Shown here: piece by piece, positions 41,683 to 54,962 of the stretch
How positions within the stretch are numbered: the first letter of the stretch is position 1
Layout of the letters: every line of letters begins with the position of its first letter
NCBI RefSeq assembly: GCF_042654585.1
Contig: NZ_JBHSGR010000012.1
Span: 1 to 64,000, forward strand
Length of the DNA: 64,000 bases
Reading direction: 5' to 3'
Source: Geodermatophilus arenarius
GTDB lineage: Bacteria > Actinomycetota > Actinomycetes > Mycobacteriales > Geodermatophilaceae
Notes under the pieces: model-generated
What the model saw: only the letters and a program-made list of their open reading frames with translations
Told to the model about the DNA's origin: nothing
Databases searched by the model: none
Translations under genes and position numbers: made by a program

Positions 41683-43184
41683 GCGGGCACCGCCGCGGCG
41701 GTCACGCGGTCGGCCGCCCGGGTGAGCCGGAGCTCGGGGTCGACGACGCTGTCGGCCCGGAGCAGCTTGACGTCGGAGTGGTAGTCCATCGAGGTCAGCC
41801 ACGGCATCCGGTCGCCCTGCCGCGGCAGCCGGCCGACGGCGCGCTGGATGTAGCCGGCGGCGAAGTCGAGGAAGGGCCGGGTGGGCATGTCCGGGTCGGC
41901 GAGCACCGGCCGCGCGGTGTCCAGGCCGCGCTCGTCCATGTGCCTGAGCAGCCGGACGAAGTGCTCGCAGAGCAGGCCGACCTTCAGCGTCCAGGACGAG
42001 TTGGTGTAGCCGATCGCGTAGGCGAGGTTCGGCACCCCGGACAGCATCATGCCCTTGTAGGAGACCGTCTCCGACAGGGTCACCGGCGCGCCGTCGACGG
42101 TGATCGCGACGCCGCCGAAGGCCTGCACGTTCAGCCCGGTCGCGGTCACGATCACGTCGGCGTCCAGGTGCCGCCCGGAGGCGAGCCGGATGCCGGTCTC
42201 GTCGAAGGTGACGATCCGGTCGGTGACGACGTCGGCCTTCCCCTCGCGGATGGCGCGGAACAGGTCGCCGTTCGGGACGGCGCACAGCCGCTGGTCCCAC
42301 GGGTCGTACGGCGGGTTGAAGTGCGTGTCGACGTCGAAGCCCTCGGGCAGCTGCTTGGTGTTGACCCAGCGGATGACCCTGCGGGCGGCCTTCGGGTGCT
42401 TCTGGCAGAAGCTCCAGATCGCCCGCTGCTGGGCGATGTTCTTGCGGCGGGTCAGCGCGTAGCCGCGCTCGTCGCCGAACCACTTCCGCAGCAGCGCGGC
42501 GACCTTGTCCTCGCGGGGCACCGGCAGCACGTAGGTGGGGGTGCGCTGCAGCATTGTCACCGACGCGGCGGTGCCGGCGACGGCCGGCACGATCGTCACG
42601 GCGGTGGCACCGGAGCCGACGACGACGACCCGCTTGCCGGCGAGGTCGAGGTCCTCGGGCCAGGACTGCGGGTGGACGATCTCGCCGCGGAAGCGGTCGC
42701 GGCCCTCGAAGACGGGGGTGAAGCCCTCGTCGTAGCGGTAGTAGCCGCCGGCGCAGAACACCCAGCCGGCGGTGAGCTGCAGCCGCTCGCCGGTGTCGGT
42801 GCGCTCGACGTCGACCGTCCAGCGGGCGTCCTCGCTGGACCACGCCACCGCCAGCACCCGGTGGTGATAGCGGATCCTCTCGTCGAGGCCGTTCTCGGTG
42901 GCGGTCTCGCGCAGGTAGGCCAGGATCTTCGGCGCGTCGGCGATCGACTGGCGGTCCCGCCACGGCTTGAACTCGTAGCCGAAGGTCGACAGGTCGGAGT
43001 CCGAGCGGATGCCGGGGTAGCGGAACAGGTCCCACGTGCCGCCGGAGGCGCCGCGCGCCTCGAGGATCGCGAAGCTCTTCTGCGGCAGCTCGGTGGTCAG
43101 GTACCGGCCGGCGCCGATGCCGGAGATCCCGGCGCCGACGATCAGCACATCGAGGTGCTCGACCGGCGTCTGCGTGGTGGTCAA
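41679..43184 (-). CDS. ethA: EthA-type Baeyer-Villiger monooxygenase
   Basis: 501 residues. FAD motif VLIVGAGISGIGAGRYL, BVMO fingerprint FRGEIVHPQSWP (F-x-G-x3-H-x3-W-P), NADPH motif VVVVGSGATAVTIVP. It closely follows mycobacterial EthA along its length (GGTWDLFRYPGIRSDSD; NPPYDPWDQRLCAVPNGDLFRAIR; YKGMMLSGVPNLAY). It inserts oxygen into ketones and, in mycobacteria, activates thioamide prodrugs. I chose a TTG at 43184 with GGAG upstream; a GTG at 43208 is in frame but lacks a site. First gene of the three-gene operon. Confidence 0.94.
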   Translation of the reverse strand: MTTTQTPVEHLDVLIVGAGISGIGAGRYLTTELPQKSFAILEARGASGGTWDLFRYPGIRSDSDLSTFGYEFKPWRDRQSIADAPKILAYLRETATENGLDERIRYHHRVLAVAWSSEDARWTVDVERTDTGERLQLTAGWVFCAGGYYRYDEGFTPVFEGRDRFRGEIVHPQSWPEDLDLAGKRVVVVGSGATAVTIVPAVAGTAASVTMLQRTPTYVLPVPREDKVAALLRKWFGDERGYALTRRKNIAQQRAIWSFCQKHPKAARRVIRWVNTKQLPEGFDVDTHFNPPYDPWDQRLCAVPNGDLFRAIREGKADVVTDRIVTFDETGIRLASGRHLDADVIVTATGLNVQAFGGVAITVDGAPVTLSETVSYKGMMLSGVPNLAYAIGYTNSSWTLKVGLLCEHFVRLLRHMDERGLDTARPVLADPDMPTRPFLDFAAGYIQRAVGRLPRQGDRMPWLTSMDYHSDVKLLRADSVVDPELRLTRAADRVTAAAVPA

Positions 43185-43248
43185 TGCGGTGCTCCGTCCT
43201 CGGGACACGGGTGCAGCGGCCTACGAGACTGCGTGGTCCCGGTCACCC

Positions 43249-43280
43249 GGTGCAACGACGAACTGCACCATCCCGATACT
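43249..43280 (+). promoter_or_regulatory. Inverted repeat and leaderless promoter of the PucR-type gene
   Basis: GGTGCA (43249-43254) and TGCACC (43264-43269) are inverted repeats nine bases apart. GATACT (43275-43280), a good -10 box, lies four bases before the first GTG at 43284, so the message is probably leaderless. The repeat would cover the -35 zone and could be a PucR-type operator for both divergent transcripts. Confidence 0.45.
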
Positions 43281-43283
43281 TAC

Positions 43284-44534
43284 GTGGTGCAGACTGCAGC
43301 AGAGGGCGTCGACTGGCCGGCCGTCTCCCCTCGGATCCGGGAGCTGTTCCGCCGGGGCGCGGAGGTGGCCCTCGACCCCCGCGCCGACTGGATCGAGGAG
43401 CTGCACCGGGCGTCGCTGGGCACCGAGCGGATGCGCCCCGTCGCCGAGGACCCCGTGCTCGCCGCCGCCACCCGGCGGGCCAACCTGGCCAACCTGCTGC
43501 ACTGGGCGGCGGCCAACGTGCAGCACCCGGGCCGGCGGGTGCCGGCCAACACCGGCGGGGAGGTGCTGGACGCCGCCCGCGACCTGGTCCGGCGCGGGCT
43601 GGACCAGAGCGGGCTGGACGCCTACCGGACGGCGCAGGGCGTGGCCTGGCGGCGGTGGATGGAGATCTGCTTCGAGCTGACCGGCGACCCGGCCGAGCTG
43701 CGCGAGCTGCTCGACGTGTCGGCGCTGTCGATCACCACGTTCATCGACGACACGGTCGCGGCGCTGTCCGAGCGGATGGCCGCCGAGCGGGCCGAGCTCA
43801 CCCGCGGCGCGCACGCCGAGCGCCGGGCCACGGTCACGCTGCTGCTGGAGGGCGCGCCGATCGGCCGGGCCCGCGCGGAGGCGCAGCTCGGCTACGGGCT
43901 GACCGGTCCGCACACCGCCGCCGTCGTGTGGACCGGGTCCGGCAGCGCGGCGCCCGGCCAGCTGGAGGCCGCCGCGGAGGCGGTCATGCGGGCGGCCGGC
44001 GCGACCCGGCGGCTGACCGTCGTCGCCAGCGCGGCCGCGCTGTGGGTGTGGCTGCCGGTGGGCACCGCGCCGCGGGCGGCGGAGCTGGCCGGGCCGCTGG
44101 CCGCGCACCCCGACGTCCGGGTGGCGGTGGGCCGGCCGGGCCGCGACGTCGACGGCTTCCGCCGCAGCCACCTGGACGCCGCGACGGCGCAGCGGATGCT
44201 GGCGCGGCTGACCTCCCCGCAGCAGGTGGCCCGCTACGAGGACGTGCAGCTGGTGGCGCTGCTGACCACCGAGCCGACCCAGCTCGAGGAGTTCCTCGCC
44301 GGCACCCTGGGCCGGCTGGCCACCGCCGACCCCGACACCCGCGAGGCGGTGCTGACCTACGTGCGGGAGCTCGGCAACGCCTCCCGCACCGCCGAGCGGC
44401 TGTACACCCACCGCAACACCGTGCTGCGCCGGCTGGCCCGCGCCGACGAGCTGCTGCCCCGGCCGCTGGCCGAGAACGTCCTCGGCGTGGCCGCGGCGCT
44501 GGAGGTGCTGCGCTGGCGCGGCGCGGCGGACTGA
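43284..44534 (+). CDS. PucR-family transcriptional regulator
   Basis: 416 residues. Degenerate GGDEF-like central region and a C-terminal helix-turn-helix of PucR/CdaR type (YVRELGNASRTAERLYTHRNTVLRRLARAD). Divergent from the ethA operon across about 100 bases, so it is the likely regulator of that operon; mycobacterial ethA is instead controlled by a TetR protein, EthR. Two adjacent GTG codons (43284, 43287) can serve as start. Confidence 0.88.
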   Translation: MVQTAAEGVDWPAVSPRIRELFRRGAEVALDPRADWIEELHRASLGTERMRPVAEDPVLAAATRRANLANLLHWAAANVQHPGRRVPANTGGEVLDAARDLVRRGLDQSGLDAYRTAQGVAWRRWMEICFELTGDPAELRELLDVSALSITTFIDDTVAALSERMAAERAELTRGAHAERRATVTLLLEGAPIGRARAEAQLGYGLTGPHTAAVVWTGSGSAAPGQLEAAAEAVMRAAGATRRLTVVASAAALWVWLPVGTAPRAAELAGPLAAHPDVRVAVGRPGRDVDGFRRSHLDAATAQRMLARLTSPQQVARYEDVQLVALLTTEPTQLEEFLAGTLGRLATADPDTREAVLTYVRELGNASRTAERLYTHRNTVLRRLARADELLPRPLAENVLGVAAALEVLRWRGAAD

Positions 44535-44574
44535 CGCCCGGCCGGAGCGGACCGACGCGTACCGGTCCGGGGTC

Positions 44575-44588
44575 GTGACGTGCGTCAC
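44575..44588. promoter_or_regulatory. Palindrome upstream of the P-type ATPase
   Basis: GTGACG-TG-CGTCAC, a 6+6 inverted repeat, centred about 60 bases before the ATG at 44642. A weaker one (GGACCG..CGGTCC) lies just upstream. Possible metal-regulator operator. Confidence 0.4.
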
Positions 44589-44641
44589 TCCGAGGTGGAC
44601 GATGGGCGGACAGCAGGTGTCGCGCAGGGGGGAGCCCCGGG

Positions 44642-49264
<4,623 letters not shown>

Positions 49265-50302
49265 ACCGCCGCCGGGACGGCCAGCTCCACGCTGCCGAGG
49301 ACGCTGATCGCCACCGTGATCGCCAGCGTGCTGTTGTGCACGCCGATCTCGAAGGCGCAGGCGACCGCCTGCCGGTGGCCGACGCCGAGCGCGCGCGGCA
49401 CGGCGAACCCGGCCAGCAGGCTGAGCGCGCAGAAGGCGAGCGCGACCAGCCCGACCTCGCGCAGGTACCCGGCCACGTCCTCCCGCTCGGCCACCACGGT
49501 CCCGGCGATCACCAGGGCGAGCACGACCGCGGACAGCACCCGCACCGGCCGGTCCATCCGCTCGGCGAACGCCGGCGCCGCCCGCCGCACCAGCATGCCG
49601 AGCGCCACCGGCACCAGCACGATCGCGAACACCTGCACGGTCTTGCCGAACTGCAGGCCGATCGACCCGGCGCCGGGCGGGTCGAAGACGGTCACGGCGA
49701 GGTTGGTCACCAGCGGCAGCGTCACGACGGCGAGCAGCGAGTTGACGGCCGTCAGCGAGACGTTGAGCGCGACGTCGCCGCGGAACAGGTGGCTGAACAG
49801 GTTCGCCGTCGTCCCGCCGGGCGAGGCGGCCAGCAGCACCATCCCCACCGCCAGCACGGGCTCCAGGCCGGTGGCCACCACGAGGCCGAAGCACAGGGCC
49901 GGCAGGACCAGCAGCTGCAGGCCGAGGGCGACGACGGCGGCGCGCGGCCGGCGGGTGACCCGCGCGAAGTCGTCGACGGTGAGCGACAGCCCCAGCCCGA
50001 ACATGACCACGGCCAGGGCGGCGGGCAGGGCGACGGTGCTGAGGGCCGAGTCCACGGGCGACCTCCGGAACGGCCGCGGCCCCGTCGCCGCGGATCGCCC
50101 GGATCCTGGCGGACCGGAGGCCGGCCGCGCGAGCACCGGCACGCGTCCGGGGGAGCCGCCGTGGGCGGTCCGTGGTTGACGGGGCGTCCGGGCGGGAACC
50201 CACCCGGGGTCGCCCACCCGGCAGGGGGAGCGGCCGCGCAGCTCCCGGTGGGGGCCGGAGGCGGGGCGCACCCGCCCGCGTCGGACGGGACGGAGTCGGG
50301 CA

Positions 50303-52081
50303 GTGACCACGGTGCAGCGGGGGAGCCGGACCCTGGGGGACCGCTACGAGCTGCAGGAGGTCATCGCCACCGGCGGCATGGGCCAGGTGTGGCGGGGCCG
50401 GGACCACCTGCTCGCCCGGCCGGTCGCGGTCAAGGTGCTGCGCAGCGAGTACGCCGACGACCCGACCTTCCTCGCCCGCTTCCGCAACGAGGCCCGGCAC
50501 GCGGCGGCGCTCACCCACCCGAACATCGCCACCGTCCTGGACTACGGCGAGGGCACCGACGACGCCACCGGCGAGCACCTGGCCTACCTGGTGATGGAGC
50601 TGGTCGAGGGGGCGCCGCTGTCCACCCTCATCGAGACCGAGGGCCCGCTGGACCCCGCTGCCGCCCTCTCGGTGCTGCGCCAGGCCGCGGCCGCCCTCGC
50701 CGAGGCGCACCGCAGCGGCGTCGTCCACCGCGACGTCAAGCCCTCGAACATCCTCGTGCGGCCCGACGGGCGGGTGAAGCTCACCGACTTCGGCATCGCC
50801 TGGTCGGCCGAGTGCGTGCCGCTCACCCAGACCGGCCAGGTCATCGGCACCGCGCAGTACATGTCCCCGGAGCAGGCCGCCGGCGAGCGGGTCGGCCCGG
50901 CCAGCGACGTCTACGCCCTCGGCCTGGTCGGCTACGAGTCGCTGACCGGCCACGCCGCCTTCACCGGCACCAACCCGGTCACCGTCGCGCTCAAGCAGGT
51001 CCGCGAGCAGCCCGAGCCGCTGCCCGACGACCTGCCGCCCGACGTCAGGGAGCTCATCGGTGCCGCGCTGACCAAGGACCCCGGCGCCCGCCTGCCCGAC
51101 GGCGCCGCCTTCCTGGCCGCGGTCGAGGAGGCCCTGGACCCCCGGGCCGCCCCCGCGCCGCCCACCCGCCCGGTGGCGGCCGCCGCCCCCGCACCCGGGC
51201 CGGCCCCCGCCGCCGAGCCGGTGCCCGAGCCCGCTCCGCGCCGGCGCCGGCGGGCGCTGGTCCTGCTGCCGCTGCTGCTGGTCGCGCTCGTCGTCGGCGG
51301 CGTGCTGTTCACCACGACCCGCGCCGGCGACGTGCCGGTGGCCGACGCCGCCGAGACGCAGCAGGCCGGGATCGTGCTGCGGGCCGCGGACTTCCTCGGC
51401 CGCCCGGTGGCCGAGGTCACCGACGACCTGACCGCCCTCGGCCTCACCGTCGCCCAGCGCGGCGAGCAGAGCCCGGACGCCGCTCCCGGCACCGTCGTCG
51501 GCCTGGACCCGGTGGACGTGGAGCTGGCCGCCGGCGACCGGGTGCAGGTGGTCGCCGCCGTCGCACCCGACACCGCGGTGCCCGGGCCCGAGGCGCCCGC
51601 CGCCGGGCCCGGCCCGTCCGGTGGGTCCGCGCCGGAGACCCCCGCCGCGACGCCCGGGGCGCCCGCCGCGGACAGCAGCACCCCCGGGGCCCCGACGCCG
51701 GAGGCCCCGGGCCCGGAGGCCCCCACCCCCGAGGCCACGACCCCCGAGGCGCCCACTCCCGAGGCGACCACCCCCGAGGCCCCCACTCTCGAGGCGACCA
51801 CGGCGGAGGGCACCGGGTCCGCGGGCACGACGCCGGAGAGCACGCCCGAGGCCCCGGAGAGCACCCCGTCCGGCAGCACGACGCCGGAACCGCCGGCGCC
51901 GGCGACCGGGACGCCCGGGGACACGGCCCCGCCGGCGACGGGGGAGTCCCCGGGCCCGGACGCGGGGACGACGTCGACCGGTGAGGCGCCGGCGACCTCC
52001 CCGGCCCCGGACGCCGGCGCCGGCGGGACCGTCCCGGCGGAACGGGCCTGGGACGGCTCCCCGGCGGGACCCTCCCGGTGA
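50303..52081 (+). CDS. PASTA-domain serine/threonine protein kinase
   Basis: 592 residues. Kinase domain 14-275: ATGGMGQVW, VAVKVL, VVHRDVKPSNIL, LTDFGIAW, GTAQYMSPEQA. Pro-rich linker, one membrane segment (about 315-338, RALVLLPLLLVALVVGGVLF), one PASTA repeat (about 360-425), then a Thr/Pro/Glu low-complexity tail outside the cell. PknB-like sensor of wall fragments, with only a single PASTA unit. GGAG eight bases before the GTG. Its TGA overlaps an alternative start of the next gene. Confidence 0.94.
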   Translation: MTTVQRGSRTLGDRYELQEVIATGGMGQVWRGRDHLLARPVAVKVLRSEYADDPTFLARFRNEARHAAALTHPNIATVLDYGEGTDDATGEHLAYLVMELVEGAPLSTLIETEGPLDPAAALSVLRQAAAALAEAHRSGVVHRDVKPSNILVRPDGRVKLTDFGIAWSAECVPLTQTGQVIGTAQYMSPEQAAGERVGPASDVYALGLVGYESLTGHAAFTGTNPVTVALKQVREQPEPLPDDLPPDVRELIGAALTKDPGARLPDGAAFLAAVEEALDPRAAPAPPTRPVAAAAPAPGPAPAAEPVPEPAPRRRRRALVLLPLLLVALVVGGVLFTTTRAGDVPVADAAETQQAGIVLRAADFLGRPVAEVTDDLTALGLTVAQRGEQSPDAAPGTVVGLDPVDVELAAGDRVQVVAAVAPDTAVPGPEAPAAGPGPSGGSAPETPAATPGAPAADSSTPGAPTPEAPGPEAPTPEATTPEAPTPEATTPEAPTLEATTAEGTGSAGTTPESTPEAPESTPSGSTTPEPPAPATGTPGDTAPPATGESPGPDAGTTSTGEAPATSPAPDAGAGGTVPAERAWDGSPAGPSR

Positions 52082-52104
52082 ACCCGGGGCTAGGGTCCGA
52101 CGCC

Positions 52105-52698
52105 ATGTCGACGAGGTCGCGGGTCGAGCCGACGGGGAGCGTCCGGGAGCTGGGTCTGCCCGCGCGGGCGGTGGGCGCGCTGACCCGCGCCGGGATCACC
52201 ACCGTCGAGCAGCTGTCCGCGCTGACCCGCCGCGAGCTGGCCGCCGTCCCCGGGCTGGGGCCGGCGATGGTGGCCGCCGTCCGCGCGGTCGTCCCCGAGC
52301 CCGTGGCGGTGGGCCTGTGGCCGCTGCCCGACGAGGACGACGCGCCGCCGTCCCCGGCGATCCCGTCGTTCGACTCGCTGCGCGCCCCGCGCCGCCGGAC
52401 CGCGTTCGACGTCCTCGTGCCCGAGGAGGACCCGGGGGAGCCCGCGGGTCCGTCGGCGGTGGCGCCGTCGGACGGGGCCTCCGGCGGGACGCCGGAGGAG
52501 GACGAGGAGCCGCCCCCCGCCGGGCCGCCCCCCTCCGCCGCGCCGGCCGCCCCGGCGCCGCGGCCGGCCGAGTGGGCCGACCTCGCCGCCCTCGGTGCGC
52601 GCGGCGTCCGGGCCGCCGTGGTCCTGCCGTGGCGGGTGACCGGGTGGTGGCTGCGCCTGCCGCTGCGCGTCGCCGGGCGGCTGCGTACCCGCCCCTGA
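52105..52698 (+). CDS. RNA-polymerase-alpha-CTD-like helix-hairpin-helix protein
   Basis: 197 residues. Residues 10-65 (VRELGLPARAVGALTRAGITTVEQLSALTRRELAAVPGLG) match the alpha-subunit C-terminal/helix-hairpin-helix fold. The middle is acidic and Pro-rich and the end basic (VVLPWRVTGWWLRLPLRVAGRL), with perhaps an amphipathic helix. It may bind DNA or protein. A GTG at 52078 overlaps the kinase stop; ATG 52105 with AGGG upstream is preferred. Confidence 0.7.
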   Translation: MSTRSRVEPTGSVRELGLPARAVGALTRAGITTVEQLSALTRRELAAVPGLGPAMVAAVRAVVPEPVAVGLWPLPDEDDAPPSPAIPSFDSLRAPRRRTAFDVLVPEEDPGEPAGPSAVAPSDGASGGTPEEDEEPPPAGPPPSAAPAAPAPRPAEWADLAALGARGVRAAVVLPWRVTGWWLRLPLRVAGRLRTRP

Positions 52699-52809
52699 CC
52701 GGGGTGTGGTCCCCGCCACGGAACGCGGTCGCCGTTTGTCACGGACGCGTAACGGCCGTTACCGTGGCCGAGGCCGTCCGGCCACGTCCCCGCCAGGGGA
52801 CCCGGGCGG

Positions 52810-52942
52810 TCGCCGCCGAGTCGCCCCCCGGGCGAGCCGGGGACCCACCGCAGTACTGGGGTGAATCCCGCACCGGACCCGTGCGTCCGGGCGGGTAGGG
52901 CTGCTTCCCGCCCGAACCCGTCAGCTAACTCGGCAGGCGGCT
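52810..52942 (+). ncRNA. c-di-AMP riboswitch (ydaO/yuaA type)
   Basis: Conserved ydaO blocks appear in order: GCCGGGGACCCACC, GGGGTGAATCCC, GGGTAGGGC, then CCGAACCCGTCAGCTAACTCGG. Base pairs GCCGAG (52815-52820) and CTCGGC (52929-52934) close the aptamer. It sits 18 bases before the ATG of a cell-wall hydrolase-like gene, the classical target. c-di-AMP binding normally turns such genes off in bacteria, linking wall remodelling to osmotic state. Confidence 0.88.
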
Positions 52943-52960
52943 GACGGGAGACCTGCACCC

Positions 52961-53860
52961 ATGCCCTCGAGCACCACCCCCGGCCGCCCCGGCGCGTCCG
53001 CAGACCGTTCCGGCCGCCGCCGCCCGCCGGCCGCGCACCGCCGTCCGGGCCTGTACCTGGGCGTCGCCGCCGTCGGCGCGGTCCTGGTCAACGTCCTGGT
53101 CGGCCCGCAGCCGGCCGCCACCGCCGAGGCCGGGACGGCGAGCGGGTCGGTCGCCGTCGCCGAGGCGCTGGGGCTGTCGGCGCGGTCCGGCCCGGTGACC
53201 GCCACCACCCCGCCGGACCTGGCGCCGCTCGAGGACCTCGCCGCCACCCGCAGCTCGCGGGAGGCCGCCGAGACCGCGGCCCAGCAGTCGCAGGCCGCCG
53301 CCGACCAGGCCACCGTCGACCGGCAGCGGGCCGAGGCCGACGCCGCCGCCCGCGCCGCCGCGGAGGCGGCCGCGGCCGCCGAGGCCGCCGCGGCCGCCGC
53401 CGCGGCGGAGGCCGCCGCCGCCGCAGGGACCGCCGAGGCCGCCGAGGCCGAGGAGGAGGCCGGCCCGGCGGAGACCGCGGGCACCACCGCCGTCTCGGCC
53501 GTCGCCCGCATCACCAACAGCACCGGTCCGGTCGAGCCGCAGGTGCAGGCCGCCGCGGACGCCGTCGTCAGCAACGTGCCGGGGGCGGACGCGATCACCC
53601 TGGGCGGCACCCGCGCCAGCGCGGCCGACCCGGGCGGCCACCCCTCCGGCAAGGCGCTGGACTACATGGTCATGACCGACGCCGCCCTCGGCGACGCGAT
53701 CGTCGCCTACCACCGCGCGCACTGGGACGAGCTCGGCGTCGACTACCTGATCTGGGAGCAGCGGATGCTGTCCTCGCCGAACGGGTCGTGGCAGACGATG
53801 GAGGACCGCGGCGGCACGACGGCCAACCACTTCGACCACGTGCACGTCAACTACCTCTGA
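52961..53860 (+). CDS. Exported coiled-coil protein with ARB_07466-like peptidase-type domain
   Basis: 299 residues. Membrane/signal segment (YLGVAAVGAVLVNVLVG, about 32-50), Ala-rich coiled coil (about 95-165), then the C-terminal domain (185-299) with GGTRASAADPGGHPSGKALDYMV, GDAIVAYHRAHWDELGVDYLIWEQRM and NHFDHVHVNY. The His/Asp/His pattern suggests a metallopeptidase-like site of wall-acting proteins. Controlled by the riboswitch just upstream. GGGAG precedes the ATG. Confidence 0.85.
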   Translation: MPSSTTPGRPGASADRSGRRRPPAAHRRPGLYLGVAAVGAVLVNVLVGPQPAATAEAGTASGSVAVAEALGLSARSGPVTATTPPDLAPLEDLAATRSSREAAETAAQQSQAAADQATVDRQRAEADAAARAAAEAAAAAEAAAAAAAAEAAAAAGTAEAAEAEEEAGPAETAGTTAVSAVARITNSTGPVEPQVQAAADAVVSNVPGADAITLGGTRASAADPGGHPSGKALDYMVMTDAALGDAIVAYHRAHWDELGVDYLIWEQRMLSSPNGSWQTMEDRGGTTANHFDHVHVNYL

Positions 53861-53866
53861 CCGCCC

Positions 53867-54847
53867 TCAGCGCTCGCCCGGATAGGGCGGCGCGCTGTCG
53901 GCGACCACCGCGCCGCGCTCGCCGAGCGGCCGCTCGGGGCCCACGGTGGAGTCCCTGGCGGTCTGCCGCTCGGTCTCGGCGTTGACGACCGCGCCGACGA
54001 GCACGAGGAAGACCGTCGTCCACAGCCAGAACATGCTGATGGCCACGCCGGCGAGCGAGCCGTACGTCGCGGAGTAGTCGCCCAGGCTCCGGACGTAGCT
54101 GAAGAAGCCGATCGTCGTCGCGAGCCACAGCCCGGTGGTCAGCGCCGCCCCGGGGGTGATCCACCGCCACCGGGCCTGCCTGCGGTCGGGACCGAACCGG
54201 TAGAGGACGGCGAGCACCGCGCTCATCAGCACCGCGGCGGCGACCCACGTCAGCACCGGGGCGACGTCCCGGACGGCGTCCGGTGCCCCGGCGAGCGCAC
54301 CCGAGACCTCGCCGGCGCCGGCGATGATCCCGCCGAGCAGGACCGCGCCGCCGAGGACCAGGACGAGCGCCAGCGCGCTGCGGCGGAGGAAGCCCCGGGT
54401 CTCGGTCTCGTGGTAGGCGAGGGTCAGCCCGTCGACGAGGTAGGTCATCGCGGTCGTCGCCGTCCACAGCGCCGCGGCGAGGCCGCCGAGCCCCCGCCAG
54501 GTGTTCACGTTCGTGGAGGCGGTGGTGATCGTCGTCAGCTGGTCGACCACCAGCGACCGCAGGTCCTCCGGCAGCATCCCCGCCACCCCGGACAGCTGGT
54601 GCAGCGCGTCTTCGGGGGTGTTGACGACGCCGTACACCGACACCGCCGTGACCAGTACCGGCGCGACCGACAGCAGCGCGAAGAACGCCACCGCCGACGC
54701 CTGCACCATGAGCCGGTCGCTGAGCACGTGGCGCGCGACGCGGCGCAGCACCCGGCGCCAGTCGCGGGCGGTGAGCCGGTGCGGTGAGTGTGCGTCGGCC
54801 GCCGCGCCGACGGGCGGCTGCCGGGTGCGCGCTCCACCCCCTGTCAT
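53867..54847 (-). CDS. YihY/virulence factor BrkB family membrane protein
   Basis: 326 residues. Six membrane helices with the family pattern: VQASAVAFFALLSVAPVLVTAVS, LWTATTAMTYLVDGLTLAY, RFGPDRRQARWRWITPGAALTT, YGSLAGVAISMFWLW. Function unknown (once mislabelled ribonuclease BN). ATG at 54847 has a poor ribosome site. Convergent with the riboswitch gene. Confidence 0.92.
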   Translation of the reverse strand: MTGGGARTRQPPVGAAADAHSPHRLTARDWRRVLRRVARHVLSDRLMVQASAVAFFALLSVAPVLVTAVSVYGVVNTPEDALHQLSGVAGMLPEDLRSLVVDQLTTITTASTNVNTWRGLGGLAAALWTATTAMTYLVDGLTLAYHETETRGFLRRSALALVLVLGGAVLLGGIIAGAGEVSGALAGAPDAVRDVAPVLTWVAAAVLMSAVLAVLYRFGPDRRQARWRWITPGAALTTGLWLATTIGFFSYVRSLGDYSATYGSLAGVAISMFWLWTTVFLVLVGAVVNAETERQTARDSTVGPERPLGERGAVVADSAPPYPGER

Positions 54848-54962
54848 CGCACCATCGCACCGCCGGACGCGACCGGCCGCAACGCGGCTCCCCGGACCCG
54901 GCCGTCCGGTCCCCTCCGGCGTCGGGGAGGCTGGCTGTCCGTGACCGACCCGGGACGCGCGC

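Noticed and set aside
51640..52050. Thr/Pro/Glu repeats in the kinase tail as a separate repeat element
   Set aside because: They are imperfect low-complexity coding sequence of an extracellular tail.
52728..52960. Cobalamin riboswitch
   Set aside because: The conserved blocks (GGGTGAATCCC, CCGTCAGCTAAC) fit the ydaO c-di-AMP class, and the gene is a wall protein.
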